This document shows, one piece after another, positions 24,309 to 35,704 of a stretch of 64,000 bases of DNA. A program made the position numbers and the translations under genes. Under the pieces are notes generated by a model, which did no database searches, was not told where the DNA came from, and saw only the letters and a list, made by a program, of their open reading frames with translations. The stretch is from positions 1,100,295-1,164,294 of the forward strand of contig CM051463.1 of the NCBI GenBank assembly GCA_028095005.1. The letters are read 5' to 3'. Each line of letters begins with the position of its first letter. The first letter of the stretch is position 1. This DNA is from Rhynchospora pubera. Lineage: Eukaryota; Streptophyta; Magnoliopsida; Poales; Cyperaceae.

Positions 24309-24501
24309 TGTTAGAGTAATAGACAATGTATTGGGTACACAACTGGAGATTCATAGCATATGTAATTAGGAGAATTAAACTGTTTTGGGTTCATGGATTA
24401 AAATTGTAATAGAGTGAGATTATGTAGCTGCACACATCAGCTATAAATATAGGAGTGCTATCTGAAAACAAAGATACAATAGAATACCATTTTATTTTAC
24501 A
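24309..24501 (+). repeat. Probable 3' LTR of the decayed Copia element
   Basis: TGTTAGAGTAATAG follows directly after the polypurine tract. A CA end near 24501 (TTTTACA) or somewhat later is possible. There is no 5' LTR in the window to compare, so the right border is uncertain. Confidence 0.5.
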
Positions 24502-24764
24502 TCTATCATTATCTCTCATTATCTCTCTTACTGTTCTGTACCAGTGTAGTAGCTTTCAATAAGTAAACCCACGTTCCATTAATTCGCTGGTTAAGTAGAT
24601 GGCAAGTAGGTATTATATAATAACATTGATTTAGTGTGATTGGTACGAGATGACTTCTGTGACCGACTTGCGTGTTCTGTATTAAATCATACGGAGGTCC
24701 CACATTGCAACTTGCGTGTTGCTAGAGGAGGAATAAAAAAAGCTTGCGAGAATACCATTTCCAA

Positions 24765-24771
24765 TATAAAT
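24765..24771 (+). promoter_or_regulatory. TATA box of the BAHD gene
   Basis: TATAAAT lies 84 bases before the ATG, a normal distance allowing a short leader. It lies about 260 bases downstream of the Copia LTR. Confidence 0.5.
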
Positions 24772-24848
24772 GGCTAGGAGTGCTTAATTAATTTTCTCCA
24801 TAACACAAAAGCCAAAGGGCAGAGATTGAGGGGGAGAGCCAAAAAAGG

Positions 24849-27316
24849 ATGGTCGAAGTGTTGGAATCATGCTTTGTGGTGCCATCTGACAAGACTCCAA
24901 AAGGACGGCTCTGGTTATCAAATTTTAACCAAGTTGCCCCACGTGGATTCTCAGGCCACGTAAACTTTTACAACAAAACTGAAGCCACTAGTTTCTTCTC
25001 AATTGAGGTGGTGAAGGCTTCCTTGGCCAAAGCACTGGTGCTCTACTACCCACTAGCAGGTCGGTGTATTGTTGGTTCTGATGGACGCATTGAGCTGGAC
25101 TGCAATGCTGAGGGGTGTTTCTTTGTCAGAGCCCAGTTGGAACGCACCTTTGACAGCATCAATTTCCAGCCATCGCAAGAGCTTGAAGAACTCTTCATTC
25201 CAAGCGTACAAATGGCTGGGTCACCGTTCCTACTGCTCATGATACAGGTTAACATTTTGTCCCTGATTTCAGTATGTGGGACCTATTTTCTTCTTTTCCT
25301 ATCTTTCTTTTGAACATAATTTGAAGATTTTTACTTGTCAAAATAATATAAATTTATAAAGAAATTCATCGATAATAAGACACTTCATTTACTATAAATT
25401 TTATCCAATTTATTTTTCAATATAACTTTATTATTCATTTACTAGTTTTGAGCAACAAGATTCATTTTGATAGAATTAATTAAAGTTTAATGTTTCATGC
25501 ATGGTTTTGAAACTCGGAATCAGACTCGATCGAACTCAGACTGTTGGTCACATGATTCGAATCGGATGACTCGGAAAAACTCTGGTGACTCGGATCAGGA
25601 ACTCGGATTTTTTACGAAAACACTTTTAATGTCTTTAAAAAATTAGAAAAAGTGAGAAAAAAATAAAAAAAATATATATAATTACAAAAGAAAGATACAA
25701 CATCAAAGTTTGAAAGCATCAAATTAACTTAAAAAAACGGATTAGGAACTTGGATATTTATGAAAAAAAATATAATTTATGCCTCTAAAAATCAGAAAAA
25801 ATAAAAAATAGAGGAAAATTATTTTTCAAAATAACTACATTTTTTATTAAAGTAAGCAAAAATATTTATAAAGTATAGCATTAATTTGGTCCCTTTGCTT
25901 ATTTGGTTCAATCAACACAGATTAGTGCCATACTGTGTAGTAATTAACAATTGTCAAATTTTAATTTGTAAAAAAAAAACATAATTCATATAAAAACAAT
26001 ATACGAAATAATGGAAAATTTAGAAATTTAAAAAAATACTAAAAATATGAGTTTATATTGATCTTAATATGCAAGAAATGCTTGGAAATTGAGATTTATA
26101 TATACGGTATAACCATATGTTTTCACATTTCTACAGGAAGGGCCTTTTAGTTGTGACCACAGAATACCCATCTCTTCTTTGATTTCCATCCCACTTCCAT
26201 TCTCCTACCATGGCGTTTGCTTTCTAAGGGATCGAGAAACTTCGATCTCTCTCGTTCCTTACCTCGCTGTTTTTTTCTTTCGATTACGTTCCAACTTGCC
26301 AAAAGTCGGGCTCGGACTCGGCCGAGTTTTTGAACCATTTTATGTTCTAAATACCATTTCGGCCAAATTCCAATAGCAAAGCTATTAATTATTAAAAGAA
26401 AATTCCTTGAAGGCAGTTTTCATTTTTCACGCAGGTGACTTATCTAAAATGTGGCGGAGTAGTGCTAGGATTCGCTAGCAATCATGTAATTGCAGATGGT
26501 CAGAGCATGTTCCAATTTATACGGACTTGGGCCAGCATTGCTCGTGGTGATCTGAGCAGCATCGTCCCACCCTCATTTGATCAGACACAACTTCGTGCCC
26601 GATCTCCACCAATTGTCAAATTTGATCACTCAGTTTACAAACCTAATGCTTCAAGGCCCACCCCGACCCCAACTGACAGCACCACAACCAAATTGAGACT
26701 CTTAAAGGAGCAAGTCAAATCCCTCAAGAGAAGATGCAATCGAGGGAAAGTTACGAACATTTCAACATTCTGTTCCGTTGCTTCACTAACTTGGAAGTGC
26801 TATTGTTATGCCCAAAACCTTTCTTCCGACACAGCAGCGCGTCTCATATTTCCTGTCGATATACGTAGTCGTCTCCAACCCCAATTACCGAAGACACATT
26901 TCAGCAATGCAATCGTGCAGAAATCTGTGCAATCCAAAGTGTCAAAGATCACATCTAGTCCACTTCAAGATGTTGCTGAAAGTATTCAAACTGCAGTTAA
27001 GAGTGTCAATGATGAATACGTTAGGTCCTGTATCGATTATCTAGAGATTACAAGGAACGAGTTTGTTTATAGAAAAGTACCACCAGAATCTCACTTACGA
27101 GTTAATAGCATTTCTGGAATGCCATTATATGATTCAGATTTTGGATGGGGTCCACCACAGGATGTGTCACGCTGGAGGGCACCTGGGAATAGAGTCGTCT
27201 TCATCAGTAATGAACCGGGAGAGAATGGTGGTATAGAGCTGGTTGTAATAATTGATTCTGCCACGATGCATCGTTTTCTGAAGATGTTCCATGAGGAGTT
27301 AAATGTTGGTAATTAG
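24849..27316 (+). CDS. BAHD acyltransferase, HCT-like, two exons, 426 aa
   Basis: Exons 24849-25247 and 26435-27316 join in phase 0 and give 426 residues with no interruption. This is the usual length for BAHD enzymes, soluble cytosolic proteins that transfer acyl groups from CoA thioesters to alcohols or amines. The catalytic HxxxD is HVIAD at about residues 150-154, just after the splice junction. The structural DFGWG is at about 368-372 and is followed by the expected C-terminal strands. The N-terminus (WLSNFN near residue 25, ALVLYYPLAGR near 65) and DYLE near 334 resemble the hydroxycinnamoyl-CoA shikimate/quinate and polyamine transferase clade. The acceptor substrate cannot be told from sequence. 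The 1,187-bp intron carries a repeat-like insertion. The start is supported by a TATA box and homology beginning at the first residues. The gene appears intact. Confidence 0.9.
25503..26341. mobile_element. Possible transposon in the BAHD intron
   Basis: The left end (ATGGTTTTGAAACTCGG) is roughly the reverse complement of the right end (CCGAGTTTTTGAACCAT). The left motif also occurs near 4600. The interior is AT-rich and non-coding. The target duplication is imperfect, so the class is not assigned. Confidence 0.4.
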
Positions 27317-27489
27317 AATAGTTCATCAGGGATGAAAGTCAGTCGAAAAACTGTCAAGATAAGCTAGTTGTGTAGTGCTGTTTACTGTTATTTTGTTTAT
27401 TATTAAACTAGTCAATTATTTTTGTTGTAGCGCCACTTATGGCATATAAATTTAGTTGGTATCTTATTTAGTAGTTATGAACATGATAC

Positions 27490-28478
27490 CACTACACCAA
27501 AAATGAGTTTTAGTACCGCTCCACTAACATCTGTTTTTAATAAAACCGGTATAAAAAATAGTCAGTGGCAATGTCGTAATTGTCAGGGATGATCTTTTAG
27601 TACCGATTTTTTAGAAAAATTGGTGCTAAAATGTTGGCAAAAAAAAAAAACGGTTTATTTTTAGTACTGATTTTTCTAAAACACCGATACTAAAGATACT
27701 ATTTTTAGTACCGATTTTTAATAAAAAAAGCGGCACTAAAGGTTTTTCAAAAAAATCAAAATTCTATTTATCTTTAGTACCAGTTTTTTTTAAAAAATCG
27801 ATACTAAAGATCAATTCAATTTTATTTTTCTGTTTTCTGCCGCCAAAACTCTCGACTCATCTTATATCTTCACAAGAAATTTTCTAAGTGCTCATACTTT
27901 ACACTGTCTCTTCCTCTCCTCTTTCAAAACCTAAGCGCCTCTCCATCTCCACTACCTCTCTCTCTTCTCTCGACTACCTCACCGTCTCCATTGCCTCTCT
28001 CTCTACACCGCCTCTCCCTCTTCTCTCGACTGCCTCTCCATCTCCATTGTCTCTCCTTCTCTACTGCGCCACCTCTCCTCTCACTTCTCTCTATTGCCGT
28101 CTCTGCTCCTCTCACCTCAATCTTCTCTCACTGCTCTCACTGCCGCCGCTACTCGTCACTAATATCACTGCTTTTTTGTGTAAGGCGCATCGATATCCCT
28201 CTCATTTGTGTTAGTTTGTGTTAATTTTTATTAATTTGTGTTAATTATTTAGGATTTTATTAAATCGAAATAAATCCTAAACCTTAATTAGGATTTTTAT
28301 TGATTTATGTTGATTAAATTCGATATGTATTATTGTATGTGATGTGTATATATACCGACTGATATATCGGTATTAATTTATGGCTAGCAAAAAAAGGCGC
28401 TAGCCCCATAAACAAATGTTTTTTTTATATATAATGATCTTTAGTGCTGGTTTTTAATAAAACACCGGTACTAAAGGG
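27490..28478. mobile_element. Truncated or MITE-sized CACTA element with TTTAGTACCG repeats
   Basis: It begins CACTACACCAAAAATG and is followed by many TTTTAGTACCGATTTTT-type repeats in both orientations to about 27810. It then has a C/T-rich leader (27850-28170) and again TTTAGTGCTGGTTTTT..CCGGTACTAAAG at 28440-28478. The expected TAGTG right end is missing where a GGTGTGTTTGGAT sequence abuts. The motif family is that of the large element at 55.4 kb, so it is probably a relative mobilised by the same transposase. ORFs in the C/T-rich part are composition artefacts. Confidence 0.7.
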
Positions 28479-29551
28479 TGTGTTTGGATGAGTCGGGAAT
28501 AGAGAATAGGAATAAGAAATTTCGATTAGCGTGATTATTCTTATTGTTGTGCAACCCAAACAGCACAAGAATAAGGAATTTGGGTCCTTATTCCTATACT
28601 AACAAAACCAAGGTATAAGAATAAGGAATTTGGATAAGCACGCAAACCGAATATAAGCAGAGGGGATTATATTAACTAGAACAATTATACATTTTAACTA
28701 GAACCTTTATATATATAAGCAGAACTGTAATGAATATAAGAAGAACCTTTATATACATAAGTAGAACCTTTATATATATTAAGCAGAACTGTTATATATA
28801 TAAGTAGAACCTTTATATATATTAAGTAAATCTGTTATGTATATAAGTAGAACCTATATATATATTAAGTAGAATTGTTATATATATTACTAGAACTGTT
28901 AAATATATTAACTATAACTGTGTTCACTCCCTCTGCTTCGCTGTGTTCACTCCCTCCCCTTTGTATTGCTTTCTCCCTTCCCTCTGTGAGACGCTAATCT
29001 CTCACCTCTGTTTCGCTCATCCCGCCCTCCCTCATCCCCTCATCAAAAAAAAAAAAAACGCGTTAACATCCTCTCATCCTCACCCCCTCTTTTCTTTTTT
29101 CCGAATGCAATTAATCTAATTGCTGGAAGGATAATGGGGATGATAGAATTTGAAGATGATTCTTATCAGCCTCGATTGCAAAAATCATACGATAATTTAC
29201 TAAAAGGGGGGAGAAAATTAAGTAGTCACAATCGGGACACCGTTTTTTTCTTTAGAAAATCATAATTAATTTTATATGCAACTCTAATTTAAAAAAAGTA
29301 AAAATTATCCCCAAGTCTTTGGGGGTGTAATACCTTTATAAGCTACTCATGTCGGAGAAATTAAGTATGAATGGGTATATAATACTTTTCCATCATTTTT
29401 ATTTTTTAAAAAATTCGATTAATAATCTCTGAAGATTTACTTTGTTAAATTAGGTATGGTTATTTAAAATATTTCAGTACACTTCCATACTCATTGAACT
29501 TGAAAATACAGGACCACAGATACAATATATGCATTACATATATTTTTTCTA
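28479..29551. other. AT-rich intergenic sequence with minisatellite
   Basis: 28479-28650 holds AATAAGAAAT-rich sequence with GGTGTGTTTGGAT at its left. 28670-28910 is a minisatellite (next entry). 28920-29100 is C/T-rich (CACTCCCTC, CATCCC). No gene is supported. Confidence 0.5.
28670..28912 (-). repeat. Minisatellite of ACTAGAACCTTTATATATAT-type units
   Basis: About ten imperfect units of ~22-26 bp occur here. The same unit in opposite orientation (ATATATATAAAGGTTCTAGT) recurs at 49440-49610, 50637-50658, 51061-51110 and 51554-51630. Both loci also have a neighbouring CTCCCTCC/CATCCC segment, so they are probably two copies of one larger repeat. Confidence 0.75.
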
Positions 29552-29786
29552 GGCAATGGAATAACTCCGTGGGCTATAGTAACAATAAGAGGAAAATCCA
29601 ACCAATATATGAATCCATTAAGGAATTAGATAATTGATGATGGTTGGTGCAACTTGTTTGCCACCTCATTATATGTACAGCAAAAATATCAAGGCAACTT
29701 AAATTCTCCCAGCAAACTCTTATTAAATGCAAGTGCCGTGATATATGTCCACGAGTAGGGGCTTCTTTACATGATTTTATTGGGGG
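29552..29786 (+). repeat. Local direct duplication, copy A
   Basis: AGGCAATGGAATAACTCCG through CATGATTTTATTGG is repeated at 30048-30277 with small indels (period about 496 bp). It is non-coding. Confidence 0.85.
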
Positions 29787-30047
29787 AAATTGGATAGATG
29801 CCACCTTAAAACTTGAAAATTAGAAAAATACCACCCCAAAGTTACTTCTTAGAAAAATGCCACCTTTAATCTATTATACTTAAATATTTGTCACAATTAT
29901 ACAATAATTATACATTCTGAAAATAGAACTACTACTATTTGATGTATATTTTTCTATTTCCCATTATAACCCCCATCTTCAACTCTTGATTCTCTCTTCG
30001 TCTATTATTCTGTCGATACCCCATCCCCAATCGAACACCCGACTCTA

Positions 30048-30277
30048 GGCAATGGAATAACTCCGTGGGCGATAGGAACAATAAGAGTGAAAATCCAACC
30101 AATATATGAATCCATTAAGGAATTAGATAATTGATGATGGTGCAACTTGTTGCCACCTCATTATATGTACAGCAAAAATATCAAGGCAACTTAAATTCTC
30201 CCAGCAAACTCTTATATTTAATGCAAGTGCTGTGCCGTGACACGAGTAGGGGCTTCTTTACATGATTTTATTGGAGG
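30048..30277 (+). repeat. Local direct duplication, copy B
   Basis: Second copy of the block at 29552-29786. The 260 bases between copies contain TGCCACCTT/ATACCACCCC motifs and no gene. Confidence 0.85.
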
Positions 30278-30594
30278 CCCAAAAAACAAGCAGCATAAGA
30301 GAGATGGCCTATTGTTAGATTTGCTAAATTTTTTAGATAGATTTTTTTTTTATTAGTGTTGGACCTTGTTCTATTGCTAAATTTAATTGATTTACTAAAA
30401 TCTAATATTTTTTAAGAAAGACTTAATTTTCTATTAATAGATACTTAAAAATCTAGCAATTTATTTTTGATAGACTTTTGAATCTTGCGATGTTTAATGT
30501 AGCAATGTTTTATTATATTAATTTATGGTGCAGCAAAAAATTGAATTTAATAGGCCTTTTATAAATTTAAGATGAAAGCAAAGTGATCCAACGA

Positions 30595-33030
30595 AACTAC
30601 GAAAGTGTACTCTAGGCTTTATAATGAAGTTTATAAATATACCATCAGCCACTCTGGTGCGTTCGACAGGGATCGACTGATTGTCGTCATGTTTGACCTC
30701 TTCGACTTATTCTGATTCTTACAATTCTAAAATATATATAAATTTCTAAATGACATATACTTAGTGGACAACATAGACCAAATTAACAGTTCACCTGATT
30801 TTGTAACTTCTCAGTTCTCAAAAGATGAAAAAAAGGGGGCAATATATGCACAACTTGCCATTTCTCTACTAGAAGTCTACAACAACCATTCTGTAGTTTA
30901 TTGATTGTTTTGCACTAAAGTTCTGGTCATCAGAACAAACCTATGGTCAGCAAAAAGGGATACTAGTACTGCACTGAAAAGAAGTCACCACATAATCAGA
31001 TTCTTTCTGTGTGCAGAATATTATACCCCTTTTTATTTAATTTTTCATTCCTCATATGCTGCAAATATTCATATTCAGGGATATCTTTCCATGTTTATAG
31101 ATTCTAAGAATGCTGCAAATATTCCGCCCCATTTTACGCTCACCAAGTGTTTGACTAAATGCCCATGAGAAGCATACAATCTAAGAATGAAGCACGCAGA
31201 GGAGTTTGATGTGCAGAACCTAGACCAAATTAACAGTTCACCAAATTGTTTACTGCTTCATCTTTAATGTACTTTTTTGACTTCAAGGCATTTCATCAGG
31301 TTATGCAAACTCTCAGTTTTAACAGTTTGAAAACTGATCCCAGCTGATCAACAGGTACCCGTACAATCAAACCCAAGTAATTTGTTCTTTAGTGTACTTT
31401 TTGACTGCAAAGCATTTCATCAGGTTATGCAACAAACTCTCAATATAAACATTTTGAAGTCCTGATCCCATCAGATCAACAGGTACAATTTAACCCATGT
31501 AATTTTTTGTATTTTCATTTTATTAAAGAGTTATGTGTTAATCATTTTTTCATCTCTCGGTCTTGTATCAAATATACTTTAGAGCTTACAATATTCAGTG
31601 AGCAAGTACTCCATGTGAGGTAGAACAATATAAAACCTCCGGGTTTGCTATTTGGATGGAATTTGAATTATTTACACAACAGAAGTTTTTTCTTATGTTG
31701 CTTAGGTAATCAGAAAGAGAGAGATCATTTCCATTTACTTTCTTAGGTAATCAAAAGTCCACATTATTTATTTATTTATTTATTTTTAAACAAGTAGATT
31801 TTTTAGTGCTCTACCACTTTTATTGAAGAAAGCTAAAAAACATACAAAGTCTTATTACAAAGATAGTAGAATTTAATAGAATACTCTACCCCCAAGTTGC
31901 ATGGTACCGGCATATGGTAGCAATGCCCCCTTTTATTACGTCCCTTACGCCTAGCACATGAACCAAACAACCTCATCAGATCACAAAAGTCCACATTTGT
32001 TGTAGTCATGCATGAAAACTTAAAGAAGAAATAATCATTATGAAAAAATATTCATGCAAGAACAACTACCACAGTTGGAGTTTTCCCCAGTTCTTTATTT
32101 GTTTCAGCATAAATTTGTATTGCCTACCAAAAAAGAAAATAGAGAAAACTTGGACAGCGATACTTTTTCTGTACGATAATAAACTGAGTTAAAATATTAG
32201 CAATGAAATGATAGACCAACAGCCAAGCAAATCGAATCATAGAATGGAAGAAACCATTTCAGAAAAAGAGACACCTTCAGTGTGTAAAACGGAAGTAAGA
32301 CGGTCTTGCAAGAATGGTAGATCCTGACAATTTCAGAAAAGGAGAAAACACCTATTCTTGATCATCAACTTCTAAGTATATTATTCCAAATGACAAATCG
32401 ACAGTTTTTATCTCTGTACAATCATTAAAATTTTAATCTATAAATCACTCTGTTTTAATGATCAAGAGTCAAAATGTCAGGAAGTTATAATTTTAATCAC
32501 TCTGTTTTGATTCTAGCATTACTCATTTTAATATCATAAAGCTTTAGAAGTTATAACATTCAGTGGGCATCTATCAATTTTGAGATAGAACGATATCAAA
32601 ACTGTCAGTTTGTCATTTGGAATATTAAATTTGAAATATTTTTACATAAGAAGTGTTTTTTAATGTTGGTTAGGTAATCGGAGAGAGATCAGATCCAATT
32701 GCTTTCTCTGGAGCCACTCGGCATTGTTAATCAAAAAGTCCACATTTGTCATCATCATGCTCGCTTTAAATAGCTTAAATAAAGTCAACAATGTACTTTT
32801 ATACTGAATTCTTGCCTTAAAAGTTAAAGAAGAGAGAATCATTATCCAATAATATTCACACAAGACAGACCACAGTTGGAATTTCCCCAGTTCTTCATTT
32901 GTTTCAACATAAATCTGTATAGACTACCAAATAAGAAATAGAGAAAAAGTTGAACACCATAACTTTATCTGTATTACAATAAACTGAGTTGATGTATCAT
33001 CAATGAAATGACAGATCAACGCCCAATCAT
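30595..33030 (+). repeat. NLR upstream region, functional-side copy (paralogue of 1.62-6.29 kb)
   Basis: This is the in-order counterpart of the decayed copy at the left of the window and leads into the NLR start. It lacks the hAT and Tourist insertions of the other copy but gained a small retroposon (31766-31983). Within it, 32050-32225 and 32860-33030 are themselves two versions of the immediate promoter/leader. No ORF in it is convincing. Confidence 0.75.
31766..31983 (-). mobile_element. Short retroposon (LINE or SINE 3' end), 218 bp
   Basis: It is flanked by a 14-bp duplication CAAAAGTCCACATT (31752-31765, 31984-31997). The left side starts with TTATTTATTTATTTATTTTT, i.e. an A-rich tail on the minus strand. 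The paralogous site near 4537 is empty. The length and tail fit a 5'-truncated LINE 3' end or a SINE. No promoter boxes were recognised. Confidence 0.75.
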
Positions 33031-33115
33031 AAGTAAACAAAGACTGAAAGAAAACCATCCTATTTCTGAAACTCCGATAGATAAAGAATAAACACCTAGT
33101 TACCAGTAAGTGAAA

Positions 33116-35704
33116 ATGGATGTAATAGAGGGTCTTGCAAAAATGGTAGTTGTCATGCTGGAGGAGAAAGGAATTATCGGGGAGACAGGAGTGATCATGC
33201 TGACAGCAATTGCCGGTTTATACGGGGTCTATAAGTTTGTGGAGGAAAGAAATTCAGAAGCTCTCCATCAGAACAAGGAGGCTTATCGCCTGGCAAAGGA
33301 ATTGGTGCAGAGCATAAAGGCAACAATTGATGCTGTGGAGTGTTCTAACAAGATGATGTGGGGCCACAGATTGTCTACATGGCTTCGCCAACTGAACGAC
33401 ATGGCATATGATGTGGAGGACATGGTAGACGATGATGAGTTCAAGATAATCCAAAACAAAGTCAAAGGCAAGCGGAAATTGAGTGAGTTTAAATTTTATC
33501 AAAGAAAATTCGGAGAACTCTTATCCTTCTTCACTCAGAAGGAGCATTTACATATGTACTTTTATTTGAAAGCTGCAAAAAGCTTTATGTTTCCGCAGAG
33601 TAGTATGGAGAAATTAGGTTTGCTGAATCATAGGTTTCACACATTCCTTTTGACAGCCAATTCATTCATGGATTTGCTTGATAACGTTGCGGAAGCACAG
33701 AGGGAAATCACCAGTCCTTATTATTCCTGTGTTACAAAATTTGTTGGTCGAGCCAATGTAAAAGAGGAATTAACTCTGTTTCTTTCTAACAAGACGAACA
33801 GAGTTGAAGTCATTCCCTTGATAGGTATTGGAGGAGTAGGAAAGACAGCTCTTGCAAATAATGTATATAATGAAGTAAAAGAATTTGAACTCTTGGGATG
33901 GGCACAACTGTCTGACAGTTTTAATATCAGAATGACCATACGTGATTTGGTGCAGAACTTTGGACAAATGGATTTACCAAATAATATTACGTTGAATAAT
34001 GCTTTCAATATTCTTAGGCAAACTGTACATGAGAAGAAGTTCTTTCTGGTGCTTGATGATGTAAGGAATAATATAGAGGACCAGTGGAACAACTTAATTG
34101 TTGCCTTGGGATCTGGTGCGTTGGGTAGCAAAATTCTGATAACTACTCAAAGCCACAAAATTGCTAGGAGAATTGGGACGGTGAAACCAATACACCTGGG
34201 TGTTTTAGATCCGGAAGATTTGTTGACACTTTTTGAGCATCATGCATTAAGTGGTGTGGATATTGATGAAGGAAAGGCTAGAGTACGTACTTCGATCAAT
34301 GAGTGGAAAAATACTAGAAAACCTTTGTGGCTTACCTTTAGCTGCAAAGATAGTAGGGAATATGTTAAGATCTAACTTGAATGAAAAGGAATGGAGAAGA
34401 GTATCAGAGTTGCAATGGTGGAACATAAAGGAAGCTATAGATGGTATTTTGCCATCTCTTGTTGTTGGTTATCAGCAACTAGAAGCTGGGCAAAGAAAGT
34501 GCTTCGCATATTGTTGTATGTTTCCGAAGAATCATAAGTTTCAAAAGGAAAGGTTGGTGCAAATGTGGATAGCAAATGATTTCATTCAACCAAATGACCA
34601 AGAGATGATGACAATGGAGTATATAGGACGGCAATGGTTTGATGACCTAGTGGAGAAGTCCTTTATTCAACAAGCAGAAATGAATAATGAGTTCATTATG
34701 AGTGATTTGATGCACGGTTTAGCTGCTGTTGTTTCTACAGCGCACCATTTTTCATTAACCCAACAGCCATCAATACCGTCTACCACTCATCACTTGGCAT
34801 TGCCGGCTAGTAAACTAGAGCTACTCTGCGACATTGAGGGGTCCAGCAATCTTCGCACAATTATATTTTTAGGCACTGAAATTTACAAATTTAGCATGCT
34901 AAACACTATTTTCAGCAAGCTAGACTGCTTACGTGTGTTGCAGTTATCTGGAATTTGCATGCAAGAGCTGCCTGATGCTATAAGGTACTTATCACATCTG
35001 CGTTACTTGGACCTCTCATTTACAGGAATCAAATATCTGCCTCGTTCTATCTGTAATTGTTATCATCTTCAGGTTCTAGATCTCCGAGGATGCAACTTTG
35101 AATCCTTGCCGGGTGGCATCACTGACCTGATTAATCTGCGTCATATGTATGCTGATTCTAAAGCTACCTCTTCAATATCAGATATTGGTCAATTGACAAA
35201 TCTCCAAGAATTAAATGTGTTTCATGTTCGAAAGGAAAGGGGATATAAGATAACAGAGTTGAAAAATATGCGGATGTTAAGTGGGGAACTTAGAATTATG
35301 GGTATTGAGAATGTTACCAACAAAGAAGAGGCAAGGGATGCAAACTTGACAGAAAAGAAGAACATTGACATATTGGGGTTATATCAGGAACCATCCAACA
35401 AACCTGATTCAAGAGAAATACTACAAGCTTTGCAACCACATCCAGATTTGAAGGAGCTCATAATCAGTGGTTATGAGGGTTGCTCTCTTCCAGAATGGTT
35501 TCAGGAATTAACCTCCATTCAGAAAATCATTGTTGAAAATTGTCCCATATAGAATCAATGGCTGGCCTACCACCTATCCTCGAAGAATTATCTATCCAAA
35601 AATGCTCGGAGCAGCTTATGGAGCAATGTTTAGAAAATGGAGCTCAGTGGCCAAATATTGAACATGTTCGAATCATCTTTGTCGGTGAGGAGCAGATCAA
35701 GTAG
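33116..35704 (+). pseudogene. CC-NBS-LRR (NLR) resistance-type gene with two frameshifts
   Basis: A single-exon NLR starts at ATG 33116 (the open frame begins 6 bases earlier at a GTG). N-terminal Rx-type coiled coil with WLRQLNDMAYDVEDMVDD near residue 90-107; a hydrophobic stretch near residues 25-40; P-loop GIGGVGKT near 237-244; kinase-2 LVLDDV near 312; RNBS-B GSKILITTQ; then GLPLAAKI, RNBS-D KCFAYCCMFPK, the MHD region as LMHGLA (Gly for the usual Asp) and about six LRRs including LRYLDLSFTGIKYLP. NLRs act in the cytosol as pathogen-effector receptors. Lesion 1: GTACGTAC at 34283-34290, where one GTAC too many shifts the frame between kinase-2 and GLPL. Lesion 2: one base missing near 35550 gives TAG at 35550-35552, and the rest of the LRR reads in another frame to TAG 35702-35704. 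No other damage was seen, so inactivation is recent or reflects sequence errors. Confidence 0.88.

Noticed and set aside
27888..28224. Ser/Leu/Pro-rich ORFs of 108 and 77 codons
   Set aside because: Translations of a CTCTCTC-rich leader of a CACTA remnant; equivalents occur at 60.9-61.4 kb.
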